NCBI GenBank assembly: GCA_030842085.1
Contig: JAUUSE010000019.1
Span: 1-32,148 of the forward strand
Origin: Timburyella sp030842085
GTDB lineage: Bacteria > Bacillota > Clostridia > Oscillospirales > Acutalibacteraceae
Reading direction: 5' to 3'
Length of the DNA stretch: 32,148 nucleotides
Part shown: in pieces, positions 24,108-31,631 of the stretch
How the letters are laid out: each line of letters begins with the position of its first letter
Numbering within the stretch: position 1 is the first letter of the stretch
Translations under genes and position numbers: made by a program
Notes under the pieces: model-generated
Told to the model about the DNA's origin: nothing
The model's input: only the letters and a program-made list of their open reading frames with translations
The model's database searches: none

Positions 24108-25079
24108 TTGGGTATAAATTTTCTCTCATTTGGCAGCGCGCTTCCTGAGGGCGTAGTTACCAACGACGACCTCAGTCATATGGTTGAAACAAACGATGAA
24201 TGGATATATACGCGCACCGGCATAAAGCAGCGCCATGTTGCAATTAATGAGACTACCGTTTCGCTTGGGACTTATGCGGCAGAGAAAGCTATAAGCAAAG
24301 CCGGCATAGATAAAAATGAAATAGATTTGGTGGTATGCGCCACCATAACTCCGGACACAAGCTTTCCGTCTACGGCCGGCATGGTTCGGCAGAAGATAGG
24401 GCTTAGAGATATTCCGGCACTTGATGTCTGCGGCGTGGCATGCGCGGGATTTATATATGCTGCTTCCGTTGCGCAGGGATTAATGGCGACAGGCGGTTAT
24501 AAAACAGCACTCGTTCTGGGCGCCGAGACGCTCAGCAAAATAACCGACTGGTCCGACCGCTCCAGCTGCATTCTTTTCGGCGACGGCGCCGGCGCAGCAA
24601 TACTTCGCAGCGGCGATGGAAATGGGATTATAACATATAACTTAGACGGCATAAACGACGTAGACGAATATCTAATATGCCGATATCCTGCAAGCGACAG
24701 TCCATTTTACAAGGGCGAACAGGTAGACTATACAAAAATGAAAATGAACGGAAATAAGGTTTTCACTTTTGGCATTAATTCCGTTATAGGCGGAGTAACA
24801 GAGATGCTTTCACGCTCTGGACTTACGGCCGACGATATAAAATGGATTGTACCACATCAGGCGAATTACAGAATAATATCCTCTGCGGCGCATAGGCTGA
24901 ATATTCCGGTGGAAAAGTTCTATGTAAATATAGACCACGTCGGCAATACATCATCGGCCAGCATACCCATTGCTTTAGATGAGATGACCGACCAAGGCTT
25001 AGTCCAGAAAGGCGATAAAATAATATTGGTCGGCTTTGGCGGCGGACTTGCCGCCGGCTCAATGCTTATTGAGCTATAG
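24108..25079 (+). CDS. fabH: 3-oxoacyl-ACP synthase III
   Basis: A 323-residue condensing enzyme that starts fatty-acid chains by joining an acyl-CoA primer to malonyl-ACP. The triad is Cys112 (CGVACAG), His250 (PHQANYR) and Asn280 (GNTSSAS). I chose TTG 24108, with AGGGTG six bases upstream; this also puts the active-site Cys at 112 as in E. coli FabH. A GTG at 24099 would add 3 residues. It is the first gene of the fab-acc cluster, directly behind the strong promoter. The primer (acetyl or branched) is not predictable from sequence. Confidence 0.94.
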   Translation: MGINFLSFGSALPEGVVTNDDLSHMVETNDEWIYTRTGIKQRHVAINETTVSLGTYAAEKAISKAGIDKNEIDLVVCATITPDTSFPSTAGMVRQKIGLRDIPALDVCGVACAGFIYAASVAQGLMATGGYKTALVLGAETLSKITDWSDRSSCILFGDGAGAAILRSGDGNGIITYNLDGINDVDEYLICRYPASDSPFYKGEQVDYTKMKMNGNKVFTFGINSVIGGVTEMLSRSGLTADDIKWIVPHQANYRIISSAAHRLNIPVEKFYVNIDHVGNTSSASIPIALDEMTDQGLVQKGDKIILVGFGGGLAAGSMLIEL

Positions 25080-25154
25080 TCAGACGTGCTTGCGATGCGT
25101 ATGCGTCGTAAATTTCTGATTGAATGTTTATAGACGTTTGGCGCTAATAAAAAT

Positions 25155-25203
25155 CTTGGCCAAGTTTTGCTCAGATTACTTAACGGATATAAATTGGTCC
25201 AAT
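25155..25203. promoter_or_regulatory. Two TTGG/CCAA palindromes in the fabH-fabD gap
   Basis: CTTGGCCAAG (25155-25164) and ATTGGTCCAAT (25193-25203) are both perfect palindromes sharing TTGG and CCAA arms. They lie in the 159-base gap before fabD. They could be paired sites for one regulator. No promoter was clear between them and fabD. Confidence 0.3.
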
Positions 25204-25238
25204 AAAAATTATTACTATATTTATAATGGAGTGTTAAT

Positions 25239-26168
25239 ATGAAAATAGCGGCGGTATTTTCCGGGCAGGGAGCTCAGAAAGCCGGTATGGGAAAATCCTT
25301 TTATGAAAGCAGCAAGGCGGCAAAGGACATACTTGACAGTATTCCTTCGCGCACGCTTGAATATTGCTTTTCAGGCAGCGATGAGGAGCTCAGCCGTACT
25401 GAAATAACCCAGCCATGCCTGTACGCGGTATCCTGCGCAGGCGCTGCGGCGCTGAACGAAGCTTTTGCGAAAAACGGCCTTGAAATATCTATGGCGGCGG
25501 GATTTAGCCTTGGTGAATATTCCGCGCTGTGCTTCGGCGGCGTCTTCAGTTTTAACGACGGCTTTGAAATAGTTTCCAACAGGGGACGCTGGATGGCGGA
25601 TGCCGCCGGCGACGGCAAATCCGGCATGGCGGCGGTTATAGGTACTATTGATAAGATAAACAAAGCGGTAGAATATGCCTCGGACGCAGGTATGATACTG
25701 CCGGTAAATTATAATTCGCCTAAGCAGACGGTTGTTGCCGGCGAGAACGCCGCTCTTGCAAAATTCACCGAAAAGGCTTCGGAAATGGGGCTGAGAGTTG
25801 TCCCGCTGAGCGTAAGCGGCGCTTTTCACAGTCCGCTTATGTCGGGTGCGGCGGATAAGCTTAAGGACTTGCTTTCTAAATATCAGCTTAACAGTCCGCG
25901 CATTCCTATATATTCAAACGTCACGGCAAAGCCGTTTGAAAAAGATGAGCTTGCCGAGCAGATAAGCCGGCAGACAAAAAGCCCTGTTAAATGGGAAGAA
26001 ACGGTGCGCAACATGATAAACGACGGTGCAGATATCTTTATTGAAATAGGCGCCGGTTCAACGCTGTGCGGCCTTATAAGGCGCATAGATAAAAGCGTCA
26101 CTACTTACTGTGCCGAGAATATGGAAGGCCTTAAAGAGGCCGTAGCGGCTATAACAGCGCACTCTTAA
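25239..26168 (+). CDS. fabD: Malonyl-CoA:ACP transacylase
   Basis: A 309-residue enzyme moving malonyl from CoA to the acyl carrier protein. The N-terminal FSGQGAQ block, the nucleophile Ser90 in GFSLGEYSAL, and His197 in GAFHSPLM are all intact. EIGAGSTLCGLIRR near the C-terminus is typical. ATG is preceded by GGAG. In many Clostridia fabK or acpP lies beside fabD; here neither is present on either side. Confidence 0.95.
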   Translation: MKIAAVFSGQGAQKAGMGKSFYESSKAAKDILDSIPSRTLEYCFSGSDEELSRTEITQPCLYAVSCAGAAALNEAFAKNGLEISMAAGFSLGEYSALCFGGVFSFNDGFEIVSNRGRWMADAAGDGKSGMAAVIGTIDKINKAVEYASDAGMILPVNYNSPKQTVVAGENAALAKFTEKASEMGLRVVPLSVSGAFHSPLMSGAADKLKDLLSKYQLNSPRIPIYSNVTAKPFEKDELAEQISRQTKSPVKWEETVRNMINDGADIFIEIGAGSTLCGLIRRIDKSVTTYCAENMEGLKEAVAAITAHS

Positions 26169-26194
26169 CAAAAATCCGGATTATCAATTCCGGT

Positions 26195-26398
26195 ATGAGT
26201 GAAAACAGCAGCCATGCAGACGTAGGAAGAACAGATAAATTTCTCTTTGCAGGAGACGCTGATGCACCATATTTAAAGCTTGTGTAGGATACAGATATCA
26301 GCCTGCAGTGCTGTAATGAAATTGCAGATATGACGGCAGATATCCGGCGGCCGGCGCAGGGGCTCATGCTGATAGATGTAAATACGTCAGATAATTAA
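26195..26398 (+). pseudogene. Gene-like stretch with an in-frame TAG, unrecognised
   Basis: One frame runs from ATG 26195 to TAA 26396, interrupted only by TAG at 26285. It gives 30 plus 36 codons. The GC content resembles coding DNA more than the AT-rich gaps. Peptides include DKFLFAGDADAPYLKLV before the stop and GLMLIDVNTSDN after it. I see no similarity to ACP, FabK or neighbouring proteins, and no ribosome-binding site; a small CCGGA/TCCGG hairpin (26177-26194) precedes it. It may be a decayed small gene. Confidence 0.35.
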
Positions 26399-26419
26399 AG
26401 ATATGTTGGAGGTTTATAT

Positions 26420-27172
26420 ATGGACATAAATCTTACAGGTAAAACGGCCGTAATAACCGGCGGACTTAAGGGTATAGGCGCAGCTATTGCCGAAGAATTT
26501 GCAAAAAGCGGCGCCAATATAGCTGTAATATCCCGCACTGTTACGAAGGAAAAAAAGAGCGAGCTAAATGAGTTTTATTCAGGTCTTGGCGCAAAGGCCG
26601 AGTTTTATGAGTGCGATGTTGCAGACTATGAAAAATGCGAGAAAACAGTAGAGACAATAATCTCCGACTTCGGCGGCATAGACATACTTGTAAACAACGC
26701 CGGCATAACGCGCGACGGACTATTTGTAAAGATGGACAGCGATGCCTTTAACAATGTTATTTTGACTAATCTTACGGGTACGTTTAACATGTCGCGGCAT
26801 GCCGGGCGCTATATGTTCCGCAAAAAGAGCGGCTGCATAATAAATCTTTCGTCGGTGGTAGGAATATACGGCAATGCAGGACAGGCGAATTACAGCGCTT
26901 CAAAGGCAGGCATAATCGGCTTTACAAAATCGCTCGCAAAGGAGCTTGGGCCTAGAGGCATAAGAGTAAACGCCATTGCTCCGGGATTTATAGAGACGGA
27001 TATGACAGGCGTTCTAAGTGATGAGCTTAAGGCACAGATGCTTCAGCGCATATCCATTAAACGATTTGGCCAGACAAATGAAGTAGCGGATTTAGCTCTC
27101 TTTCTCGCGTCGGAGCATGCGTCTTATATATCCGGTCAGGTAATAGAAATTGACGGCTGCATGAGCGTATAA
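26420..27172 (+). CDS. fabG: 3-oxoacyl-ACP reductase
   Basis: A 250-residue short-chain dehydrogenase that reduces 3-oxoacyl-ACP with NADPH. The cofactor motif is TGGLKGIG (13-20), NNAG lies at 92-95, and the catalytic set is Ser145, Tyr158 and Lys162. The C-terminal NAIAPGFIETDMT and ISGQVIEIDGC blocks are FabG-like. ATG is preceded by TTGGAGG. Its place between fabD and fabF supports FabG over other short-chain dehydrogenases. Confidence 0.95.
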   Translation: MDINLTGKTAVITGGLKGIGAAIAEEFAKSGANIAVISRTVTKEKKSELNEFYSGLGAKAEFYECDVADYEKCEKTVETIISDFGGIDILVNNAGITRDGLFVKMDSDAFNNVILTNLTGTFNMSRHAGRYMFRKKSGCIINLSSVVGIYGNAGQANYSASKAGIIGFTKSLAKELGPRGIRVNAIAPGFIETDMTGVLSDELKAQMLQRISIKRFGQTNEVADLALFLASEHASYISGQVIEIDGCMSV

Positions 27173-27202
27173 AATTTAAGCAACGGCAAATTTGTACATT
27201 GT

Positions 27203-27273
27203 CAGCGCAGCCGCCGGCCGCATTTACCGGCTGTATGTAATTTATGCTGCTGCGCTGTTATCGGCTTTAGCCG
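27203..27273 (+). other. Structured fabG-fabF intergenic segment
   Basis: CAGCGCAGC (27203-27211) is complementary to GCTGCGCTG (27249-27257) and encloses a GCCGG/CCGGC hairpin (27213-27231). A small CGGC-TTTA-GCCG hairpin follows (27262-27273), then T-rich DNA and the fabF ribosome-binding site. It could be an attenuator, a processing site or a protein-binding leader. Confidence 0.35.
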
Positions 27274-27300
27274 TATAAAATCTTTTTTAGGAGAGGACTT

Positions 27301-28539
27301 ATGAAAAAGCGTGTAGTTGTAACGGGTATGGGTGCTGTAACTCCTGTGGGCAATAATGTAGAGAAAATGTGGGAAAGCATAAAGGCGGGCAAAAACGGCA
27401 TAGATTATATAACGCTGTTTGACACTGCTGAGCACAAGGCCAAAGTAGCGGCAGAGGTTAAGGATTTTGACCCGACCGAATATATTGAAAAAAAGGAGCT
27501 GCGCCGGCTGGACAGGTTCTGCCATTTCGGCATTGCTGCAGCGGTACAGGCCTATAATCAGAGCGGACTGGAAAACTCCGGCATAGCGAAAGAGGACATA
27601 GCCGTAATAACCGGCTCCGGCATAGGCGGCATGACGACGTGGGAGTCTGAGCATATAAAGCTTATGGAGAGAGGACCGTCTAAAGTATCTCCGTTTATGA
27701 TTCCGATGATAATACCAAACATACTTGCGGGAAATATATCAATAAGGTTCGGCGTAAAGGGGCTTAGCCACTGCGTTGTAACAGCCTGCGCCTCAGGCAC
27801 AGACGCTATAGGCGAGGCTTATAACCTCATTTGCGCATCAAAGGCAAAAGCGGTAATTACCGGAGGTGCCGAGGCGGTTATTACTCCCTTTGCACTGGCT
27901 GGATTTTCCAACATGATGGCGCTTTCCACCCGCAACGACCCAAACAACAGCTCTACTCCGTTTGACAAAGACCGCGACGGCTTTGTAATGGGAGAAGGCG
28001 CTGGCATGCTTATACTTGAGGATTATGAAACGGCTAAAGCGCGCGGCGCGAAGATTTACGGCGAAATTGTAGGTTACGGCGCCACCTGCGACGCTTATCA
28101 TATAACTTCACCGGCCCCAGACGGCAGCGGCGCCGCCGAGGCGATGCGCCAAACGCTTAAAGAGGCGGGAATTGCTCCGTCAGAGGTGTCATATATAAAT
28201 GCGCACGGCACCAGCACACCGCCTAATGATAAATTAGAAACGATAGCCATAAAGGCGGTATTCGGCGATGATGCTTACAATATACCTGTTTCGTCGACGA
28301 AATCTATGACAGGCCATATGCTCGGCGCCGCCGGAGCGGTGGAGTCGATAATATGCATAAAGGCGCTTGAAGAGGGCTTCATACCACCTACAATAAACCT
28401 AAAAAATCCGGACGAAGGTCTTGATTTAGACTATGTTCCCGGCAAGGGCAGAAAGCAGGAGCTTAAATATGCTCTTTCAAACTCATTAGGCTTTGGCGGT
28501 CATAACGCCACGCTCGCCTTTAAGCGCTTTGAAGATTAA
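27301..28539 (+). CDS. fabF: 3-oxoacyl-ACP synthase II
   Basis: A 412-residue elongating condensing enzyme that adds two carbons from malonyl-ACP. The Cys-His-His triad is Cys163 (TACASGTD), His302 (AHGTSTPPND) and His339 (TGHMLGAAG). The N-terminal KRVVVTGMGAVTPVG and C-terminal NSLGFGGHNA are standard. Length and spacing are typical. ATG is preceded by AGGAGAGG. accB follows 14 bases after the stop, so fabF and accB are co-transcribed. Confidence 0.96.
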   Translation: MKKRVVVTGMGAVTPVGNNVEKMWESIKAGKNGIDYITLFDTAEHKAKVAAEVKDFDPTEYIEKKELRRLDRFCHFGIAAAVQAYNQSGLENSGIAKEDIAVITGSGIGGMTTWESEHIKLMERGPSKVSPFMIPMIIPNILAGNISIRFGVKGLSHCVVTACASGTDAIGEAYNLICASKAKAVITGGAEAVITPFALAGFSNMMALSTRNDPNNSSTPFDKDRDGFVMGEGAGMLILEDYETAKARGAKIYGEIVGYGATCDAYHITSPAPDGSGAAEAMRQTLKEAGIAPSEVSYINAHGTSTPPNDKLETIAIKAVFGDDAYNIPVSSTKSMTGHMLGAAGAVESIICIKALEEGFIPPTINLKNPDEGLDLDYVPGKGRKQELKYALSNSLGFGGHNATLAFKRFED

Positions 28540-28553
28540 GGAGGAAGCTTTTT

Positions 28554-29027
28554 ATGGATATAAATGTAATAAAAGAGCTAATAGCTGTTGCCAAGGCAAA
28601 CGGCGTGTCGGCGCTTGAGGTGGAGGAAAACGGCTTTAAGGTGCGCGTAGAAAATGGAATTATATCTTCCTCTGCACCGGTATCTCAGCCCGTTCAGTAT
28701 GCCGCGACGGAAACGGCGGCGACATTGGCCCAGCCGGCGGCTCAGGCAAGCGCTCCTGCGCAGGAAGCTGCCGCGGCAGATGACAGCGCCGGCTATGATT
28801 ATATAAAATCGCCAATGGTTGGCATATTTAATTCTCTTAAAAAACTTGGTCGTCAGGAGATAAAGCCGGGCGATAAAATAGCTCCCGACACAGTCATATG
28901 CGCCATAGAGGCAATGAAGATGATGTGCGACATTGAAGCAGAGGTTTCCGGCGAATTAGTTGAATTTATGTGCAATGACGGCGACCAGGTGGAGTTTGGC
29001 CAGCTTATTGCTAAAGTGAAGAAATAG
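28554..29027 (+). CDS. accB: Acetyl-CoA carboxylase biotin carboxyl carrier protein
   Basis: A 157-residue BCCP. The N-terminal domain (about 1-35) leads to an Ala/Gln/Pro-rich swinging linker (about 38-78) and a biotinyl domain (about 82-157). Lys122 in EAMKMM is the biotinylation site (MKM motif). It carries the carboxyl group between AccC and AccAD. ATG is preceded by AAGGAGG. Confidence 0.95.
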   Translation: MDINVIKELIAVAKANGVSALEVEENGFKVRVENGIISSSAPVSQPVQYAATETAATLAQPAAQASAPAQEAAAADDSAGYDYIKSPMVGIFNSLKKLGRQEIKPGDKIAPDTVICAIEAMKMMCDIEAEVSGELVEFMCNDGDQVEFGQLIAKVKK

Positions 29028-29168
29028 CAACAGTATTTTTTATATTGCAGTATGTAAACTCACGCAGTCGGCGCTTATTACTTACATGATGTGCCGGTGC
29101 GCATATATACCAATTCATCGTTTGTCTAAGCCTATATGACTGACGTCGTCGTTGGCAGCCGCTAAACC

Positions 29169-29192
29169 GATGTATAGATTTCCCTATACATC
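29169..29192. promoter_or_regulatory. 9-bp inverted repeat upstream of fabZ
   Basis: GATGTATAG (29169-29177) and its perfect complement CTATACATC (29184-29192) have a 6-base spacer. No U-run follows, so an operator is more likely than a terminator. A perfect TTGACA at 29239-29244 lies downstream but has only a poor -10, leaving a fabZ promoter uncertain. Confidence 0.35.
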
Positions 29193-29304
29193 ACATTATA
29201 AAGCGGTGTTTGCTTAGTCAAATAAGATGTATGCTGAGTTGACAAATAAGCAAAGTAAAGTGTGAATTTTATTACGGAGTATAAAGTATAAAGAGGTGTT
29301 ATAA

Positions 29305-29730
29305 ATGCTTAACCGTGAGCAGATTATGGAGCTCATTCCTCATCGCGATCCATTTTTGCTGGTCGATGAGATTATAGAGTTTGAACCGGGCAAACGCGCC
29401 GTCGGGCTAAAGCACGTCAGAGAGGACGAATATTATTTTAAAGGGCATTTCCCGCAGAAAAAGGTAATGCCGGGTGTATTAATGATAGAGGCGCTCTCTC
29501 AGGTAGGTGCCGCAGCGGTGCTTGCGCTGCCTCAGTTCAAAGGCAAAATAGGATTTTTGGGCGGTGTTAAGGAAGCCAAGTTCCGCCATATGGTAGTACC
29601 GGGCGATACACTTCGTCTAGAAGTGGAGCTTGTAAAAATGAAGAGCAGGGTAGGGGTTGGTGCCTGCAAGGCTACCGTAAACGGTGAGCTGGCATGTTCC
29701 TGCGAGGTTACGTTTATTATAGGCGATTAA
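29305..29730 (+). CDS. fabZ: 3-hydroxyacyl-ACP dehydratase
   Basis: A 141-residue hot-dog fold dehydratase that makes trans-2-enoyl-ACP. The catalytic His48 is in KGHFPQKKVMPGVL and Glu62 in IEALSQ. IPHRDPFLLVD at the start is the FabZ signature. Length is typical. ATG is preceded by AAGAGGTG. A 277-base gap separates it from accB and a 415-base gap from accC, so the cluster may not be one transcript. Confidence 0.95.
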   Translation: MLNREQIMELIPHRDPFLLVDEIIEFEPGKRAVGLKHVREDEYYFKGHFPQKKVMPGVLMIEALSQVGAAAVLALPQFKGKIGFLGGVKEAKFRHMVVPGDTLRLEVELVKMKSRVGVGACKATVNGELACSCEVTFIIGD

Positions 29731-29977
29731 TCCTCAGGTTTTAGCGGCGGACATGCGCTGTTTGAAGCTTTCGTGTAACTAAAAATTATGTATGTGTATA
29801 TCTGCCACAACTTGATATGATATACAATAAGTAATTGCAAGGGAACAGCTGGTAATGTGTCTTTGCATAGTTTTTCTATATGTTTCACTATTATCGGCTG
29901 GAACACAGGTAACGTCTTAGAAAAATGTTATCGACGGCAAGTTCTTGGTAAATTTGCAGAAATTTGATATACGGCGG

Positions 29978-30020
29978 TGCTGTATGATATAGCTTTGTCG
30001 TACAGCAGACAATGTTTTTA
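29978..30020 (+). terminator. Possible terminator after fabZ
   Basis: TGCTGTATGA (29978-29987) pairs with TCGTACAGCA (29998-30007), 10 bp with one G-U. GTTTTTAATATTT follows after a short gap. The T-run starts about 8 bases from the stem, so it is imperfect. The other parts of the 29731-30145 gap, apart from the accC promoter, show nothing. Confidence 0.4.
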
Positions 30021-30098
30021 ATATTTCTATTTTGAGGAACTGCTAAAAGCATCAATTTAAGCCGTGTGTTCACCATGCATATTAATGATAAATTTTTC

Positions 30099-30107
30099 TG
30101 TTATAAT
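30099..30107 (+). promoter_or_regulatory. Extended -10 promoter of accC
   Basis: TG-T-TATAAT (TATAAT at 30102-30107) with no good -35, an extended -10 form. A small CGCCG/CGGCG hairpin lies between it and the accC ribosome-binding site. Confidence 0.5.
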
Positions 30108-30145
30108 ATATTCGCCGTATGTGCGGCGGAGGAGTTGTAAGATAA

Positions 30146-31498
30146 ATGTTCAAAAAGATACTTATAGCCAATCGCGGCGAAATAGCTGTAAGGATAATAC
30201 GCGCCTGCAAGGAAATGGATATTTCCACCGTTGCGATAGTGTCGGAAGCAGACAGGGACAGTCTGCACGCATATCTTGCCGATGAGGTAGTATGCGTCGG
30301 CGACAATCGTCCTGCCGACAGCTATCTCAATATACAAAATATAATGGCGGCAGCTTATAACAAGGGTGTTGACGCGGTACATCCCGGCTTTGGCTTTTTG
30401 TCGGAGAGCGCCGAATTTGCGGAGATTTGCGAGCGAAGCGGCATAAAATTCATAGGTCCTGACGCTAAAAGCATAAAGCTGCTTGGCGATAAGTCGGAAG
30501 CAAAACGTACGATGAAGAAAAACGGTGTACCGACAATTCCTGGCTCTGACGGTGAATTAGAGTCGTTTGAAGCGGCAAAAGCGCTGGCGCAAGAAATTGG
30601 ATTTCCGCTGCTTATAAAAGCTTCTGCAGGCGGCGGCGGCCGCGGCATGCGCGTGGCAGAGTCGATGGACGACTTGGAGCGCGCCTATAAAGAAGCATCA
30701 GACGAGGCTAAGGCGTATTTCGGCAACGGCGGCGTATATATGGAAAAGCTTCTCACCAACACCAAGCATATTGAGTTTCAAATACTTGCTGACGAAATGG
30801 GAAATGTTATACACCTGTTTGAAAGGGATTGCTCGATGCAACGCCGCAAGCAGAAAGTAATTGAGGAAACTCCGTGCGTTGTGCTTTCCGAAGAAACGCG
30901 GCAGAAAATGGGCGAAGCGGCAGTTCGCGCAGCAAAATCCTGCGGTTACAGCAATGCTGGCACGGTTGAGTTTTTGCTGGACGGCGACGGCAATTTCTAC
31001 TTTATGGAGATGAACACCCGCATACAGGTAGAGCATCCAATAACAGAAATGGTGACGGGTATAGACATAGTAAAAAAGCAGATTGAAATAGCGGCGGGAC
31101 AGCCTCTTAATATTAAGCAGAGCGATGTGCAAATGCGCGGCCATTCTATTGAATGCCGTATAAACGCTGAGGACCCCGAAAAAGGCTTCAGGCCGACGTT
31201 TGGCAGAGTGCATCAGTTGTTTATTCCCGGCGGCAACGGCGTCAGGTTTGACACGCAGCTTTATCAGGATTACGAGCTGCCGGTATATTACGACTCGATG
31301 GTGGGCAAGCTTATAGTTTTAGCGCCGACGAGGGACGACGCAATTGCCAAGATGAAAGCCGCGCTTTCTGAAATGATAATAGACGGAATAAAAACCAATG
31401 TGTTGTTTCAGTACGATTTAATTAACAGCGATGCCTTTAAATCCGGCAAATATACGACTGATACGATAGAGCAGCTAATGAGCAGCAAGGTTGAATAA
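30146..31498 (+). CDS. accC: Acetyl-CoA carboxylase, biotin carboxylase subunit
   Basis: A 450-residue ATP-grasp enzyme that carboxylates biotin on AccB. The N-terminal KILIANRGEIAVRIIRACKE block, HPGFGFLSE, the glycine-rich ATP loop AGGGGRGMR (about 161-169) and EMNTRIQVEHPITE (active-site Arg and metal-binding Glu) are intact. Length is standard. ATG is preceded by GGAGGAG. Its own extended -10 promoter lies upstream. Confidence 0.96.
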   Translation: MFKKILIANRGEIAVRIIRACKEMDISTVAIVSEADRDSLHAYLADEVVCVGDNRPADSYLNIQNIMAAAYNKGVDAVHPGFGFLSESAEFAEICERSGIKFIGPDAKSIKLLGDKSEAKRTMKKNGVPTIPGSDGELESFEAAKALAQEIGFPLLIKASAGGGGRGMRVAESMDDLERAYKEASDEAKAYFGNGGVYMEKLLTNTKHIEFQILADEMGNVIHLFERDCSMQRRKQKVIEETPCVVLSEETRQKMGEAAVRAAKSCGYSNAGTVEFLLDGDGNFYFMEMNTRIQVEHPITEMVTGIDIVKKQIEIAAGQPLNIKQSDVQMRGHSIECRINAEDPEKGFRPTFGRVHQLFIPGGNGVRFDTQLYQDYELPVYYDSMVGKLIVLAPTRDDAIAKMKAALSEMIIDGIKTNVLFQYDLINSDAFKSGKYTTDTIEQLMSSKVE

Positions 31499-31548
31499 AT
31501 CTCAGCTGCGTTTTAAAATAAATATATAAATTTGATTTTTATTTAGCG

Positions 31549-31577
31549 TTGACAAAAATCTACGCACAATATAAAAT
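31549..31577 (+). promoter_or_regulatory. Promoter of accD
   Basis: A perfect TTGACA (31549-31554), a 17-base spacer and TAAAAT (31572-31577), about 55 bases before the accD start. Confidence 0.6.
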
Positions 31578-31631
31578 CAGTTTAATTAAAGATACAAAAC
31601 CGGCTACAGCCAAATGATAGAGGGTCTGCAA

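Noticed and set aside
26285..26287. TAG in the fabD-fabG gap read as a recoded (pyrrolysine) codon
   Set aside because: There is no recognised pyrrolysine protein, no ribosome-binding site and no tRNA-Pyl gene in view. Decay is simpler.
29891..30076. 61-codon minus-strand frame in the fabZ-accC gap
   Set aside because: It has no start signal, low-complexity composition, and overlaps the possible fabZ terminator. Nothing supports it as a gene.
30698..31213. 171-codon minus-strand frame inside accC
   Set aside because: It is antisense to a fully conserved biotin carboxylase, and its composition is that of a shadow frame.
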